Notes: generated by a model from the letters alone, not told the origin. Shown: positions 22,080 through 32,797, numbered from the stretch's first letter. The stretch: DNA of 55,721 nucleotides from a virus (IMGVR_UViG_3300038958_000005:1-55721), one strand, 5' to 3'. Numbers and translations are program-made.

Positions 22080-25000
22080 TTATCTTGAAGTCGAGGTTAC
22101 TGCCAGACGGTACTCCTGCAGACTGGTCTGGTTGTATCCCCATTTGGACAGCAATCTGGTAAGCTCAGGGTCTTTGTACTGCATGAGAAGCCGTTCCCTG
22201 GCGCGCAGCTTCTGGAACGCCTTGACGATCGGATCGCGCTGAAGAGCAACTTCAGCGAGGAGTTCGGGGAATCGCTTGCCAGTCTTCGTATACTGATCGA
22301 CGTATTCATAGTACCGCTTCAGCCGGTAGTCGTAGTAATCCTTGTAGCGATCCAGCTTGATACGAGATACACCAGCCCTGGATCTGATGATGTCCTTGAG
22401 CGTATTCCAGGCGATTTCGTCAGCGTCCCACCAACCGCTATCGGCGATATACTTGCGGTCCCGGCGAAGCTCCGTTTCCATCGGCGTTTCACCGATCGTT
22501 TCCGCCGGTTCGATAAGTCGTTCGTATTCTCCTGGGTGCGCTCTCTTCCACTCTTCCTGAACCAGTTCCAGACCGTCAGGATTGATACCTCCGGTGATCG
22601 GGTCGATTGCCCTGGGATCGTCATAGGTCTCGTACCAGGACTGTACTAGCTTCCTGTCACCCTTGCTCTGGACCGTGCCGAGGTGGAGAAGTTCCAGCTG
22701 AGTTCTCGCTTGCGCTCTGATCTGGTTGACCTGATTACGGTACCGGTAGTAATCGCGGGTCTTCTTGAATTCTTCCTCAGCCGCCTCCAGTCTGGCGGCG
22801 CGCTCGTCCAATACGACCTGGATCGCCTTGCTCTTACCTCCTCTCGTCAATCGTTCGCGCTCGTACTGTTCCTTCAGGGCTTTAGCGATGGGATCGTACT
22901 GTATGAATTCCTTGAACCCATTCTGTCTGGTATGTACGGTATTCGCTCCGTCCGGAAATCGCTGTTCACCATTCGGATATGTGATTGACTTCAGGTATTC
23001 GTCATATATCTGATAGGCAGTGAGTGGAGTGGTATTCAGACCGAATCCGGCAGCCATCAGCGATGCAACTTTGTTGCCGGTACCACCTCTGGCTTCGAGA
23101 GCAGCCTGCACCGCGAAAGGAAGCGTGCGCTCCCTGACCAGGGAAACCCAGTCGTTACCGTCTTCTAGAGCCGTTCCTGTGAACGTCTCGCCGGACCAGA
23201 TATCGAGAACGGTTCCGGAGAGAGGCGCAGCCCTGGATCGCCAGAATGATAGGAACGGATTCGAATGAGCACCGCTGAAATCAGGGCTGATGAATCGCGT
23301 AGGATCAGTCTTCGCCGATTCATACGACTCAGCGAACAGCCTGGCCAGAGCGCGCATTCCACCACCGATACCAATCCGGTTATTCCCTATACGTACGGAG
23401 AAGAAGTCCGGATTGAACCGGCCGTTCTTGAGTGGTTCCAGATCAGGTTTCTGTCCTAAAGCATATGAGGTTGTGAGATACAGGGCGGTGGCGGCAGCTG
23501 CCAACCCTCCGAGAGCGAGTCGTGCTTCGTTTCCCGCTTTGTCCGTCTTGAATATGGTTGCTACGGTAGCGAACAGGGAACGAGTGAAGCGGGGAGAGAA
23601 GAAGAGCCAGGTCGCTTCGATATCCTGTTGCCTGGGAGAGACTCCTAGCCTGGCGGTGGAGGTAACGCCGGTCACGTTCCTCACCCACGCGCCCAACGCT
23701 TCTTTCTCAGCAGCAGGGATATCGGTACCGAGAATCCGCTCAAGCGATTTGACATATTCTATCTTGGCTACGTCGAGAGAGGCCTCGAATGCTCTGGCAA
23801 AACGCTTCATACCGGGAATTCGCATGACGAAGGACTGCTCCGGTTCCCTGAGGAGCGCCGATACGTACTCCGTATTCCTAAGCCCACCCAGATATGGAGC
23901 CCAGCGTTCGATCACTTCCTTGTTGGCCGCGTAGTATCGGGACAGATTGGTCGGAGAGAACCAACTCTTGAATCCGTTCCATACGGCGATAGGGAAGATT
24001 GCGGAAGGCCTGGATTTCCTTCCTAATGTGGCTCCCGCCATCAGGAGATGTCCAGTATCAGCGCCCAGCGCACCCAGTAGCTGCACCCCGGTAGTACCGA
24101 AGTCCATCGATGCGATTGCCGCACGGCTTTCCTGAACCAACCAGGTGACCGCTCCGATCGCTGGCTTCGATTTCACTGCCAGAAGTTCGTTGATGTACTT
24201 CACGACATCGGGCGGAGCGTAGTATCCCTTGAGGGCAGGAGTGAGAGATGCATCGAATCCCTGCATACCCCATCGTTCGGGTGATACTCCGGTTCGCGCA
24301 CCTGGACCGAGAATGGCAGCCTTTCTCTTGACGATTCCCGTGGAGATTAGCCATCGCTGGAACTGTGCATCAGCGGTTCTCCTCGATATTTCCAGCGCCT
24401 TGCTGTGCAGTGCAGCATCGGGATCGACGTAGCGCCAGCCTTCTTCTACCATTTCCTTGGCCGAGCGAATCGAGCCGTCCGGATTCATCGCTCTCGATCT
24501 GGTGAACGATCCGCCGGTAGCCAGGGCACCAGCCTTTCTACCCTTCGCTTTACCGAGGATCAGTTCGGCCGGAGAGAGTTCGAATTCGTCTCCTTTGTGC
24601 AGACGCTTACCGTCGAACCATCCCAGTGTCTTCCTGGGAAACATGTCGTCACGTGACCGTAGACGACTACGACCGACCGCTTTGTTGTAGTATCTCCTGA
24701 GATCGCCCCATATATTCTTGCGCAGAAGGAGAGCGTCCCTCTGCTCAGCAGTAAGGTTAAATTGCTTATACAGTTTACCTTCTAGTAGATCGTTGATATG
24801 AACTTTCTCTGTCTGGCCGTCCAACCGTCTCAGTACGGTGAATCCGAGATCGTCAAGGTTGAAGACTTCCTTCAGTGGCTTGCTCTTCGCTACCAACGAC
24901 AACGCTGCCATCGTCGCTGCCTGGCGCTCTTCCCGCAATACCTGATGAGCGATTACATGCCTGGCGATCGGCTCGTTGGTCATATCGGCAGCCGGATTGA

Positions 25001-25130
25001 TGGCGCGGATGAGGAAGCCAATCTGAGGAAACCGGCGAATGACAGCGTTGACCGTTTCCGATTTCTGCAGATTGGCAGCGATGTCGTCGATATTCTCTGG
25101 AGGCTTGACAATTGGACATGTTCCGGCCAT
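22080..25130 (-). CDS. Large virion protein 1 (1016 aa)
   Basis: A mostly helical protein with long charged stretches. Around residues 480-660 is a segment with FFSPRFTRSLFATV, a hydrophobic stretch (LGGLAAAATALYLTT) and VRIGNNRIGIGGG that I associate with proteins of the large polyvalent or internal virion type in other phages. The C-terminus has many YYRYR and KDYYDYR motifs. It is probably packed in the head and ejected with DNA, or binds the portal. The gene lies between another giant protein and the scaffold, with AAGGAGA before the ATG. Confidence 0.65.
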   Translation of the reverse strand: MAGTCPIVKPPENIDDIAANLQKSETVNAVIRRFPQIGFLIRAINPAADMTNEPIARHVIAHQVLREERQAATMAALSLVAKSKPLKEVFNLDDLGFTVLRRLDGQTEKVHINDLLEGKLYKQFNLTAEQRDALLLRKNIWGDLRRYYNKAVGRSRLRSRDDMFPRKTLGWFDGKRLHKGDEFELSPAELILGKAKGRKAGALATGGSFTRSRAMNPDGSIRSAKEMVEEGWRYVDPDAALHSKALEISRRTADAQFQRWLISTGIVKRKAAILGPGARTGVSPERWGMQGFDASLTPALKGYYAPPDVVKYINELLAVKSKPAIGAVTWLVQESRAAIASMDFGTTGVQLLGALGADTGHLLMAGATLGRKSRPSAIFPIAVWNGFKSWFSPTNLSRYYAANKEVIERWAPYLGGLRNTEYVSALLREPEQSFVMRIPGMKRFARAFEASLDVAKIEYVKSLERILGTDIPAAEKEALGAWVRNVTGVTSTARLGVSPRQQDIEATWLFFSPRFTRSLFATVATIFKTDKAGNEARLALGGLAAAATALYLTTSYALGQKPDLEPLKNGRFNPDFFSVRIGNNRIGIGGGMRALARLFAESYESAKTDPTRFISPDFSGAHSNPFLSFWRSRAAPLSGTVLDIWSGETFTGTALEDGNDWVSLVRERTLPFAVQAALEARGGTGNKVASLMAAGFGLNTTPLTAYQIYDEYLKSITYPNGEQRFPDGANTVHTRQNGFKEFIQYDPIAKALKEQYERERLTRGGKSKAIQVVLDERAARLEAAEEEFKKTRDYYRYRNQVNQIRAQARTQLELLHLGTVQSKGDRKLVQSWYETYDDPRAIDPITGGINPDGLELVQEEWKRAHPGEYERLIEPAETIGETPMETELRRDRKYIADSGWWDADEIAWNTLKDIIRSRAGVSRIKLDRYKDYYDYRLKRYYEYVDQYTKTGKRFPELLAEVALQRDPIVKAFQKLRARERLLMQYKDPELTRLLSKWGYNQTSLQEYRLAVTSTSR

Positions 25131-25139
25131 TCTCTCTCC

Positions 25140-28100
25140 TTAGAAGATATTCGTGACGATCCTGGAACCGCATTCACCGAGAACCGAACGATTCTTCGGT
25201 GAAATTGTATTCGCTACCGGACGCTCCACTCCAGCCAACTCCCTCTTGGGATACCGGCTTAGAATTTCATGCTTGATTCGTTCTACATTGAGTTTACGAC
25301 GCGCTTCGAAGAACGGAGTGGCTTCCCAGTACGGTGACGTTCTCGTCGCTCGCTGTAGTCTTCCGCCACGCTCGTAGACTCTTTCTGTTGGTATCTTCTT
25401 CCCTACCCATGCCTGAATGTCGGGTCCAGCGATATCCTTGTTTCTACGCAACCATGCTTTCAGTTGCTCTGGACTCCTGACTTTCTTCAGTTGCTCCAGC
25501 CTGGCTTCGACTCTCGCAATCTCTACAGGATTGTCCGGTATCCGTTGCCAGCCTAGGGATTCTAGGCGGGCCTGTTCGGACCTGGGCAGTTTCTCCCAGG
25601 ACTTTTCCACAATTTTCTCTCCTCGCTGGCGCATCTCCAGTTCCCTCTGGATTTCTCTCTTCTGCCATTCGGGGACGCGCTTGATGGACTTTAGCGTTTC
25701 CTCATCGGCATTGCTGATCCTGGCTCGGAACGATTCGAGCGCTTCATCAGCCATTCTCCTGACTTCCCTGATCACTCCGGGAGATCGAAGATAGGATGGT
25801 AGTTCTCCTGTATCCAGTAGTTGCGCAGCAGCCATTTTCGCGTTGAACTGAAGCATGGCCGCGTCGTTGAGTCTCTGCATAGCCTGCTGAGGCGTTTCTC
25901 CCGGACGGGCATTCAACAGTTTCCTGGCGTGATCCAGTTGCCATGATTCCACTTCGGCCAGAACCGGATCGTCAGCGAACAGGTCGGCTCCCTTGACCTT
26001 TCCCTTCGTCCGTATCTTATATTTCCTGAAGGTTCTTTCGAGAATTTCCTCGAACGTCTCGGCCGTTGTTCCCTGTGGCTTTTCGCCGGCTGCTTTGAGC
26101 AGGTTATCAACCTCTTTCCTGAAGCCGCCCCAGACAGCAGCCTGGAACTTCGCGGGAGGAAGACCGGCCTCTTCTGCAGCTTCCCGGAATACGTGCTGCA
26201 GGAATGCGATCTTTCTCGGATTGTTTTGCCACTTCTTCCACAGGCTTTCCTTGATACCGGCGGCTCCAATGCCCCAGCGGTCAATCGCAATTGCATTACG
26301 TCCACGCTCTCTGTGGATATAGCGGAGTGCTTCGAAGAACGGGGAAATCTTCGGACCGGATGGTTCCAGTCCCATAATGGCAGCTTCCATCTGCTCCGCG
26401 ATCGTACGTGTAGCCAGGCCTCCAGGTATCGGCTCTCCCAGTTTCCACCTCGTGAATGCTCTGAGTGCCATCGGCACGCCGGTAGCCGGACTGGCGTCCA
26501 TCTGAGTAACGGCCAGGAATCGCAGCAGCATCTCCGCGTCTTCCTTGCCGAATTCGTTCACCAAGTAACTCCAGGTTTTGTCGTACCATTTCGATACGTC
26601 CTTTACTGATCCGCGCTCCTTAAGACGCATGCCTTCTTCGGCGAGTGAGATAAGACGCTCGTAGCGAGAAGGCGCGACTTCCGGACCGATTTCGATTCCC
26701 TTGGTCGTAGCGATGAGTTGCTTACCGGTTCCGATTCCAGAAACTTGCTTCTCCAGTAAGTCGAGGACTTCTTTCTTTCTCGATAGCCAGTATTCGGTAT
26801 CTCCGACTTTCTTCGAGAGTGCCCTGGCCCACTCTTCCCAGGTCTCTTCGGGGAAGAGCCAGCGTCTCGCCGCACCGGCCATAATGATGTCTTCATCGGT
26901 CAGGTCCTGTGGCCTCTTGCCCAGTTTCATCGCTCCGAGTTCATCCTTGTGAATCTTTCGTCCTAACGCTTTTACCCGATCATTAATCTTCCGGATTATG
27001 CCCGCAGCCGAACGGAGCAATCTACGTCCCACGTTTCCGGCCGCGACATAATCTACGTATCTTTCTTCTCCGTCCTCGATCAGCCGATTCCGCGATTCGT
27101 CGAACGGAAGTTTCGTGACAGGAATTTCTCTCTGCGCAACGCCCGGTACCTCGATCGATTCGCTCTTACCCAGGTCCCAGATACGCTGCTCTCCGTGCTT
27201 TTGTGCTTCAGCGATTGCCTCTTCTAGAGAATCGAACCGTCGAGAAGCGTCAATATTGACCCACTTCTCTCCGTCACGGACAACGACTTCTGTACCGAGG
27301 ATGAGGTCCTCGTTATCCAGGAATGCATCAGCGTTCTTCCGGATATAGTCGAGTAGTTCCTGAGCGTCAAGATCGCTCAGTCTTACCGACTTCGTTGGCG
27401 CATACCCACCGACGATGTATCCGCTGTCCGCTTCGACGAACGCATGCTTCCTTGGTAGATACGAGGCACCGCCTTCCCGTCGTGTCCTACTGATGAGTGG
27501 CTGGAATTCTTGAGCGGCCCTGGCAACTTCGAGCGCTTCCCGGTACGGACGCTGGCCGTATCGGAGAGTAGCGCGAAATTCTTCCCGCTCCTTGAGTTTC
27601 TCTTCGGCTTCGGAGGCGATCTTCTTTGCTTCCTTGACGATAGGCGTTTCTGGTACCTTCGGCTCTTTACGTTCCGTAACCGCTCTGAAGATTCTCCGCA
27701 ACGCCTCATCCGATAGACCCTCTAGCTCTTCTGGCAGTTCTCCTCTTGCTTCGAGGTCGATTTCCTTGAGCCGCTTGTTCAACGCATTGCGGAATAGTTT
27801 TGCTTCGTTGTACGTGTCGAACCCGCCATAGATGGCCTGATGTGGTGCTTTAGGATCGACTCCGTCTTCGAGCGAGAAGTAGTTGAAGTCGATGACCTCG
27901 AACTTTCCGTCATCCACTCTCTGCCAGATTTCGACACCGGTCTTGCCTTCGTAGACCATCCGTCTGGGGCGGCCATCGAACGTCTCCCTCACGACGGGAC
28001 CGACGGTCTTTCTCCTGGTCTTGGGAATCGCTTCGTCGAATTCTGGAGGAACCTCCTGCCTGAATGCTCGGCCAGCGATTTCTCCGGCCTCACGAACGAT

Positions 28101-30065
28101 TTCGGGCTCAGGCTCCTCTCTACCGTAAGGCTTACCCCTTCTCAGAAGCTCTTCCAGATCGTCAAGCTCCTTCGAAGTCATTCCTCCCGGCGTCTGCAAG
28201 CGATCGAATGCATTGGCTGCACGAACCGCTTCGTCCAGATCGTCAAAAACCATTAGCGCTTCGGGAAGACCGCTCGTTGGCCCATACTTTACGTGGAAGT
28301 AGCGCTTGTCTCCTAGTTCGTACTTATTATCGTCCAGTCGTTGCCAGACTTCGGTGATTCGGCCACGATAGATGAGCCTGCGTGGACGCTTGTCGAATGT
28401 ATCAGTAACCATCTCTGGAGAGACCGGTTTCGCCTCTTCCGGCAGGCGTACTTCTTCTGGCGGCCTTACTTCTTCTGGCGGACGTGCTTCGACTGGCTCC
28501 CGGATTTTCTCTCGTGCCGCAGGAGGCGCTGCTGGAGGAGGCGCAGGAGCAGCCGCTTCCCCTTCGGGCACGAGTTCTACCCTGGGACCTTTACGTTGCC
28601 GGGCAAGCTCGATAGCCTCTTCCCTGGTAATCGGATTGCCGCGATCATCGAAGAATCGGGCTTCCGGACGGCGGGCGAAGAGCCTGGCTCCACCTTCGGT
28701 ATTGAGATCGGCAGTGATCACCGCATCAGGATTCTCGGAATGAACCCTCTCGATGACGGCATCGAGGAGTGCGCTACCTCGTCCCTCTCGCTCCCTGACT
28801 ACGGTGATGTCCATGACGTGTGCGCCTTCGGGAGTCATTCGGACATCGGCACGGTCACCTTCGGGAAGCATGAACCTGCGGATGCCACGTTCGGCTGCGG
28901 ACGGTGGCATAGGCTCTTCGAAGACCTTGAGCTTCAGGGACTCGACCGGATCGAGTCTGATTCCACGGTACTGATTGATCTCATCGATCGCTTTCGCCAG
29001 TTCTCTCCTGCTCTTCCATCCTCTCACGCTCCGTCCGACGATGTGACCACCGACCGGGCCGACGATGTTGAGCGAAGCCATACCCGATCCGAGCAGGAAC
29101 GTCTTCGTATCGATTGCCCCCTGACGATATGCCGAATAGAGATTCTTGATGTCATCGGATGCGCTTAGGGCGAATGCGATATCAGCGGAAGTGAGAATCC
29201 TGGCAGCTGTGGCCGGTCCGGCGATTTCCGGTACCAGGGCAGCGAGAACGATATATGGAGCGATCTGCCCGGCGACATCCAGTGCGGTGATGACCTTCTT
29301 CGATACTGCATCCGGCAATGTCTTGTTGAGGATCGGGTCGATCGTACGATCGGTCACGTAGTCAACAGCCCTACCCGGAGCGGAAGCAACCGGAATGAAT
29401 CCGTATTGATTCAGCGCGCTGAGCGCGGTTTCCAGGTTCAACGGCTGGCCGGTCTTCAGCTGGAACTCGCGACCGAATTCCTTCTTGAATACCGTCGCGG
29501 CCAGAGGAACACTCTCGATAGCAGTACCGACGCGTTCGGCTCCAGGCACAGGTACGCGCTGGATCACCCGGCCAGTCGTCTCGATTCCTGTCTCGATCGT
29601 CTTTCCGATTGGGGATAGTGCGATCTCCGCGATATCTCCCAGCTTCGAGAAGAATCCACCGGCGGCGCGATCAAGAACTGGAGGCGGAAGCTGTTCGAAC
29701 TGCGGGTGCGTTGCAGGCGGTTGCACCGGCGATGGCGCGACGGGAGCAGGCTGAGTTGGCGCAGCGGGAATCATCGTGCCTTCCGGTATCGCTCCCGTAT
29801 CGGTCATGCCGAGTTCTGGCAGACCGGTCTCTACCGGGGCCGCCACCGCTGCGACACGATTCTGTAGTTCCTGTTGCTGCGCTTTTCTTATCGCTTCGTA
29901 TTGAGCGATCTGCTCAGCCGCGGAACGAAAGAATTCCGGCACGCGCTGATTGAAGACAATACGATCCAGTTCATCCAGATAGGCATCTGGAGGAGCGGGC
30001 GGCTGAGGAGGCCTCGCCGAAAGATCATATACAAACTTCAGAGGAAGAGTAGGGATATCAGCCAT
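25140..30065 (-). CDS. Giant polyvalent-type virion protein (1641 aa)
   Basis: This is the longest gene. The N-terminus is Pro/Gln-rich (about residues 85-125), and residues about 400-460 look like a GNAT acetyltransferase core (VVREREGRGSALLDA). Two copies of a roughly 70-residue module (TFDKRPRRLIY near 555, TFDGRPRRMVY near 695) follow, then long Glu/Lys helices. A domain near 1180-1280 resembles a DNA-glycosylase-like helical fold seen in some phage proteins. It is probably an ejected multi-domain protein. No single catalytic residue can be proven here. Confidence 0.6.
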   Translation of the reverse strand: MADIPTLPLKFVYDLSARPPQPPAPPDAYLDELDRIVFNQRVPEFFRSAAEQIAQYEAIRKAQQQELQNRVAAVAAPVETGLPELGMTDTGAIPEGTMIPAAPTQPAPVAPSPVQPPATHPQFEQLPPPVLDRAAGGFFSKLGDIAEIALSPIGKTIETGIETTGRVIQRVPVPGAERVGTAIESVPLAATVFKKEFGREFQLKTGQPLNLETALSALNQYGFIPVASAPGRAVDYVTDRTIDPILNKTLPDAVSKKVITALDVAGQIAPYIVLAALVPEIAGPATAARILTSADIAFALSASDDIKNLYSAYRQGAIDTKTFLLGSGMASLNIVGPVGGHIVGRSVRGWKSRRELAKAIDEINQYRGIRLDPVESLKLKVFEEPMPPSAAERGIRRFMLPEGDRADVRMTPEGAHVMDITVVREREGRGSALLDAVIERVHSENPDAVITADLNTEGGARLFARRPEARFFDDRGNPITREEAIELARQRKGPRVELVPEGEAAAPAPPPAAPPAAREKIREPVEARPPEEVRPPEEVRLPEEAKPVSPEMVTDTFDKRPRRLIYRGRITEVWQRLDDNKYELGDKRYFHVKYGPTSGLPEALMVFDDLDEAVRAANAFDRLQTPGGMTSKELDDLEELLRRGKPYGREEPEPEIVREAGEIAGRAFRQEVPPEFDEAIPKTRRKTVGPVVRETFDGRPRRMVYEGKTGVEIWQRVDDGKFEVIDFNYFSLEDGVDPKAPHQAIYGGFDTYNEAKLFRNALNKRLKEIDLEARGELPEELEGLSDEALRRIFRAVTERKEPKVPETPIVKEAKKIASEAEEKLKEREEFRATLRYGQRPYREALEVARAAQEFQPLISRTRREGGASYLPRKHAFVEADSGYIVGGYAPTKSVRLSDLDAQELLDYIRKNADAFLDNEDLILGTEVVVRDGEKWVNIDASRRFDSLEEAIAEAQKHGEQRIWDLGKSESIEVPGVAQREIPVTKLPFDESRNRLIEDGEERYVDYVAAGNVGRRLLRSAAGIIRKINDRVKALGRKIHKDELGAMKLGKRPQDLTDEDIIMAGAARRWLFPEETWEEWARALSKKVGDTEYWLSRKKEVLDLLEKQVSGIGTGKQLIATTKGIEIGPEVAPSRYERLISLAEEGMRLKERGSVKDVSKWYDKTWSYLVNEFGKEDAEMLLRFLAVTQMDASPATGVPMALRAFTRWKLGEPIPGGLATRTIAEQMEAAIMGLEPSGPKISPFFEALRYIHRERGRNAIAIDRWGIGAAGIKESLWKKWQNNPRKIAFLQHVFREAAEEAGLPPAKFQAAVWGGFRKEVDNLLKAAGEKPQGTTAETFEEILERTFRKYKIRTKGKVKGADLFADDPVLAEVESWQLDHARKLLNARPGETPQQAMQRLNDAAMLQFNAKMAAAQLLDTGELPSYLRSPGVIREVRRMADEALESFRARISNADEETLKSIKRVPEWQKREIQRELEMRQRGEKIVEKSWEKLPRSEQARLESLGWQRIPDNPVEIARVEARLEQLKKVRSPEQLKAWLRRNKDIAGPDIQAWVGKKIPTERVYERGGRLQRATRTSPYWEATPFFEARRKLNVERIKHEILSRYPKRELAGVERPVANTISPKNRSVLGECGSRIVTNIF

Positions 30066-30071
30066 TGGCCA

Positions 30072-30521
30072 TTACCCTGTCTTTCTCTTCCGGCCCTTTG
30101 CTGCGAGTTCCTGGAATCGCTTCTTACCGTACTTCTTCCTACCGATGTACGCGGCGAGCGCGGCCGGGTCGGTGACTCCCTTACGTCCGGCAAGTTTGGC
30201 CTTCAGCTGAGCGAATCGCTCGCCGGTACCGAGAGGCGGCTTCTTTTCCATCACCTTGCCGCCTTTCTTCAGCTGCCTGACCGGCACTCTCCGGCCATCG
30301 ACGAACACATCCGTGATCGGCCTGGGCGTGTACGTGTCATCCAGCATCATCCGTCCACCATGAGCCATCGCGCCCGGAGTAGCTGCCGGCCGATAGTTGG
30401 CGTACAGCGCTCGCAATTGTCGTTCCGCCTTGTCCCGGCTCTTGTGCTTACCTACGACTTCGCCGGTTGTCTGAGACACAACCAGGTATTCGCTATCTCG
30501 TTTTCTGATATCCCAGGGCAT
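30072..30521 (-). CDS. Basic virion-cluster protein, 149 aa
   Basis: The N-terminal part (EYLVVSQTTGEVVGKH) looks like a small beta domain. The C-terminus is a Lys/Arg-rich helix with DPAALAAYIGRKKYG, a phrase I recall from small basic phage proteins. The AGGAGG site precedes the ATG. It sits between the giant protein and a 566-aa protein, so a head or DNA-packaging role is likely. Function unknown. Confidence 0.6.
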   Translation of the reverse strand: MPWDIRKRDSEYLVVSQTTGEVVGKHKSRDKAERQLRALYANYRPAATPGAMAHGGRMMLDDTYTPRPITDVFVDGRRVPVRQLKKGGKVMEKKPPLGTGERFAQLKAKLAGRKGVTDPAALAAYIGRKKYGKKRFQELAAKGRKRKTG

Positions 30522-30532
30522 AATTCTTCCTC

Positions 30533-32233
30533 CTATGAAAGGCTATCTGGTCTGAACTGGCGGATATAGTGTAACAGGTCTTCCGGAGACGAGATGATTC
30601 CAGTCTGCATGAGCAGTGATGTCAAGGCGCTTCTCTCGAACGGCGACATGGTCGACCACTGCTGCGAGGTAGGCAATGTTCCCGGCACTCGCCCTTCGTT
30701 CAGCGCTCTCGCCGCTTCCCTCATCGTTTGATTACCGGATAGGACGCCACCCAACAGACGGGCATAGCGTTCCTGGTATGTGGAACCCGGTGCCTGCTGC
30801 ACCATGCGCATCAGGTCTTCGATCGACTTCGGTCGGGAAGCAGCGCCATATACCTGCCCTATAGGCAGTGGCTCAGCAGGACCGCCCCATGTCGGAATCA
30901 TGTTCGTACCCGGAAGAGGTGACGTATCTACCTTGGAGCCGGGAACGTCCTTGGGGAAGAGGAACTTCGAGCCGGTAGCGGCATGCGGCATCCGGTTATT
31001 GAGCATGGAGGACATATGCACCTGCATTTTAGCGAGCATTCGCGCCCACTCTTCTCCAGGCCTTTTACCCGTATATGCTTCGTACCGATCCGGTTTCAGG
31101 GGAACGACTTCCACTCCCTTGCCGCGAATGTGTTCCGGCTGACCATCTTCGGTAATGACCGCCACCGGGTATCCGTTGTCATCGACGATCCAGTGTGGCC
31201 TTCCGGCGAGCGTCACGCCACCGCCTTTCTGGAATCTGCCCTGCCATGTGGGAGAAGGCATGAATGTCCAGTAGCCTACCCTGGGTCTGTTCCATGGTTG
31301 ATACCGGTTAATCAGATCGGAGACGAACGACGCGTAATCGATGTTCGAGACCGATGTCTGCTTCTTCGCCTGGATCAGGTCATTGAGCAGTTTCCTGAAT
31401 TCGGGCGTATCCGCTCCAATATTGAGCATCCTGGCTACTTGCTCAGCCTGCTTCGTCTTCTGCGGCAGCTTACCGTACTTCAACAGTTCAGAACGCAGTG
31501 CTTCTCTCGTCGTTTCGATCAGGTTGCCAAGTCTCCTGATTTGCGTCCAGTAATCGGCTTCACTGCCTCCGGCTTCTACCCACTTCCTGGCTCCCTGAGC
31601 GAGTTGCATCAGGCCAATTGGCGGTACGGTTTCGGTCGCCGGCGTCGTACGTTGCGCCGATACTGCCGGTGTCGGTGTAGGTGTCGGTATCGGTGTAGGT
31701 GTCGGTGTCGGTGTGGGCGTTGTCATAGGAACATATCCACCCTGTTGCAGTCCAAACTGCGATCGTTGCGGGTGCAGTTGTCCTGGATGGTAGGCTTCCC
31801 ATGCCTTGATCCATTCCTGAGCGACATTAGGGGCCTTGGCTGCATTCTCCGGACTGAGAGCAGGAGCTTTGTACGGATCGACGAACGGCACTTCCGATGT
31901 CTTGCGGCCAAGATTTCGAGTATAGTCCATCAGGGTATCGAGCAACGATTCGAACCTGCTCGTCATCTGAGAAGTGTCAAATCCTCTGCCCTGGGTAGCC
32001 TGAGCTACTCCCTGCGGGCTTCCGTATGCCGCTAGCGCGGCCAGGCCCAGAGGGCCAGATGTAGGACTGGTGAGGAATTGCGTCAGCGTGTCCAGAACGC
32101 CCTTCCCGGTCGTCGCCTGGGTTGCCTGAGACTGGGCAAGAAGTTGAGCCAGGAGATTCTGGTAATCGTACCAGCCGAGACCGAGCGGATATTCTATCGG
32201 ACCAAGATTGAGCCCTGAGACCTGTTCAGCCAT
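30533..32233 (-). CDS. Virion-cluster protein with PT-repeat linker (566 aa)
   Basis: The protein is helical in its first 150 residues, then has a Pro-Thr repeat linker (about residues 172-190) encoded by a simple DNA repeat. A second domain follows with a beta part (VGYWTFMPSPTWQGR) and a helical end. The repeated linker is typical of a protein that joins two domains on the particle. GGAGGG lies before the ATG, which follows the upstream stop directly. No family is recognised. Confidence 0.6.
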   Translation of the reverse strand: MAEQVSGLNLGPIEYPLGLGWYDYQNLLAQLLAQSQATQATTGKGVLDTLTQFLTSPTSGPLGLAALAAYGSPQGVAQATQGRGFDTSQMTSRFESLLDTLMDYTRNLGRKTSEVPFVDPYKAPALSPENAAKAPNVAQEWIKAWEAYHPGQLHPQRSQFGLQQGGYVPMTTPTPTPTPTPIPTPTPTPAVSAQRTTPATETVPPIGLMQLAQGARKWVEAGGSEADYWTQIRRLGNLIETTREALRSELLKYGKLPQKTKQAEQVARMLNIGADTPEFRKLLNDLIQAKKQTSVSNIDYASFVSDLINRYQPWNRPRVGYWTFMPSPTWQGRFQKGGGVTLAGRPHWIVDDNGYPVAVITEDGQPEHIRGKGVEVVPLKPDRYEAYTGKRPGEEWARMLAKMQVHMSSMLNNRMPHAATGSKFLFPKDVPGSKVDTSPLPGTNMIPTWGGPAEPLPIGQVYGAASRPKSIEDLMRMVQQAPGSTYQERYARLLGGVLSGNQTMREAARALNEGRVPGTLPTSQQWSTMSPFERSALTSLLMQTGIISSPEDLLHYIRQFRPDSLS

Positions 32234-32797
32234 TTAACCTAACCCTCCGGCCCTACGCACATCACCGATCATCTGCATGACTTCAGGAGGAATCTGCCCC
32301 GGCTGCATGAGCACTTCCGGACTGATCGTCCTGGTCTGCATAGGAGGAACATGATACTCTTCGAGACCGAGACTGGCAGCAAGCTGATGTGCCAGTCCAC
32401 CGGGTTCGTATCCTGGAGCATACTGAGTTCCGGGCGGAACGGCGTACTTCGCCAGGTTCATGAACGTTTCGATTGCCGCCGCTTTCCTCGCATCGGCCAG
32501 TGACTGTGCCTGGAGGAATGACGATAGTGCCGCCTGCGCGGCATCCAGAGCGTCGTTACGTCCTGTACCGCCTCCTTCTGCTCCTACCGGAGTCGCGCGG
32601 GCAGGTCCGATCAGTACCCATCCTGGAGGATTGAGGGGGTCGTTCGGGTCTCCAGGATTCCACATGAACGTGTAGTTGCCGACGACCTTCAGCTGCGGCC
32701 CTTCGGTAGTGTCAGGAGTGGGGGGCGGCGGCTCTCGTTTCGGAATCGGGTCCAGGAACAGTCCGTATGCGGGGTTGACATCATTGTACTGATTCAT
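32234..32797 (-). CDS. Virion-cluster protein, 187 aa
   Basis: The N-terminal third is Pro-rich (KREPPPPTPDTTEG), the centre holds a short beta segment (VVGNYTFMWNPG), and an Ala/Gln-rich helix follows. The C-terminus has a Met-rich end (VLMQPGQIPPEVMQM). It lies three genes after the portal. A linker or head-filling role is possible. The ribosome site is AGGTG with long spacing. Confidence 0.55.
   Translation of the reverse strand: MNQYNDVNPAYGLFLDPIPKREPPPPTPDTTEGPQLKVVGNYTFMWNPGDPNDPLNPPGWVLIGPARATPVGAEGGGTGRNDALDAAQAALSSFLQAQSLADARKAAAIETFMNLAKYAVPPGTQYAPGYEPGGLAHQLAASLGLEEYHVPPMQTRTISPEVLMQPGQIPPEVMQMIGDVRRAGGLG

Noticed and set aside
28341-29168. A 275-codon plus-strand open frame
   Set aside because: Antisense to the 1641-aa gene, without a ribosome site. 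It reflects strand bias of codons.
30983-32035. A 350-codon plus-strand open frame
   Set aside because: It is the reverse of the 566-aa virion-cluster gene, which has the ribosome site and operon context. The antisense product has no recognisable pattern.
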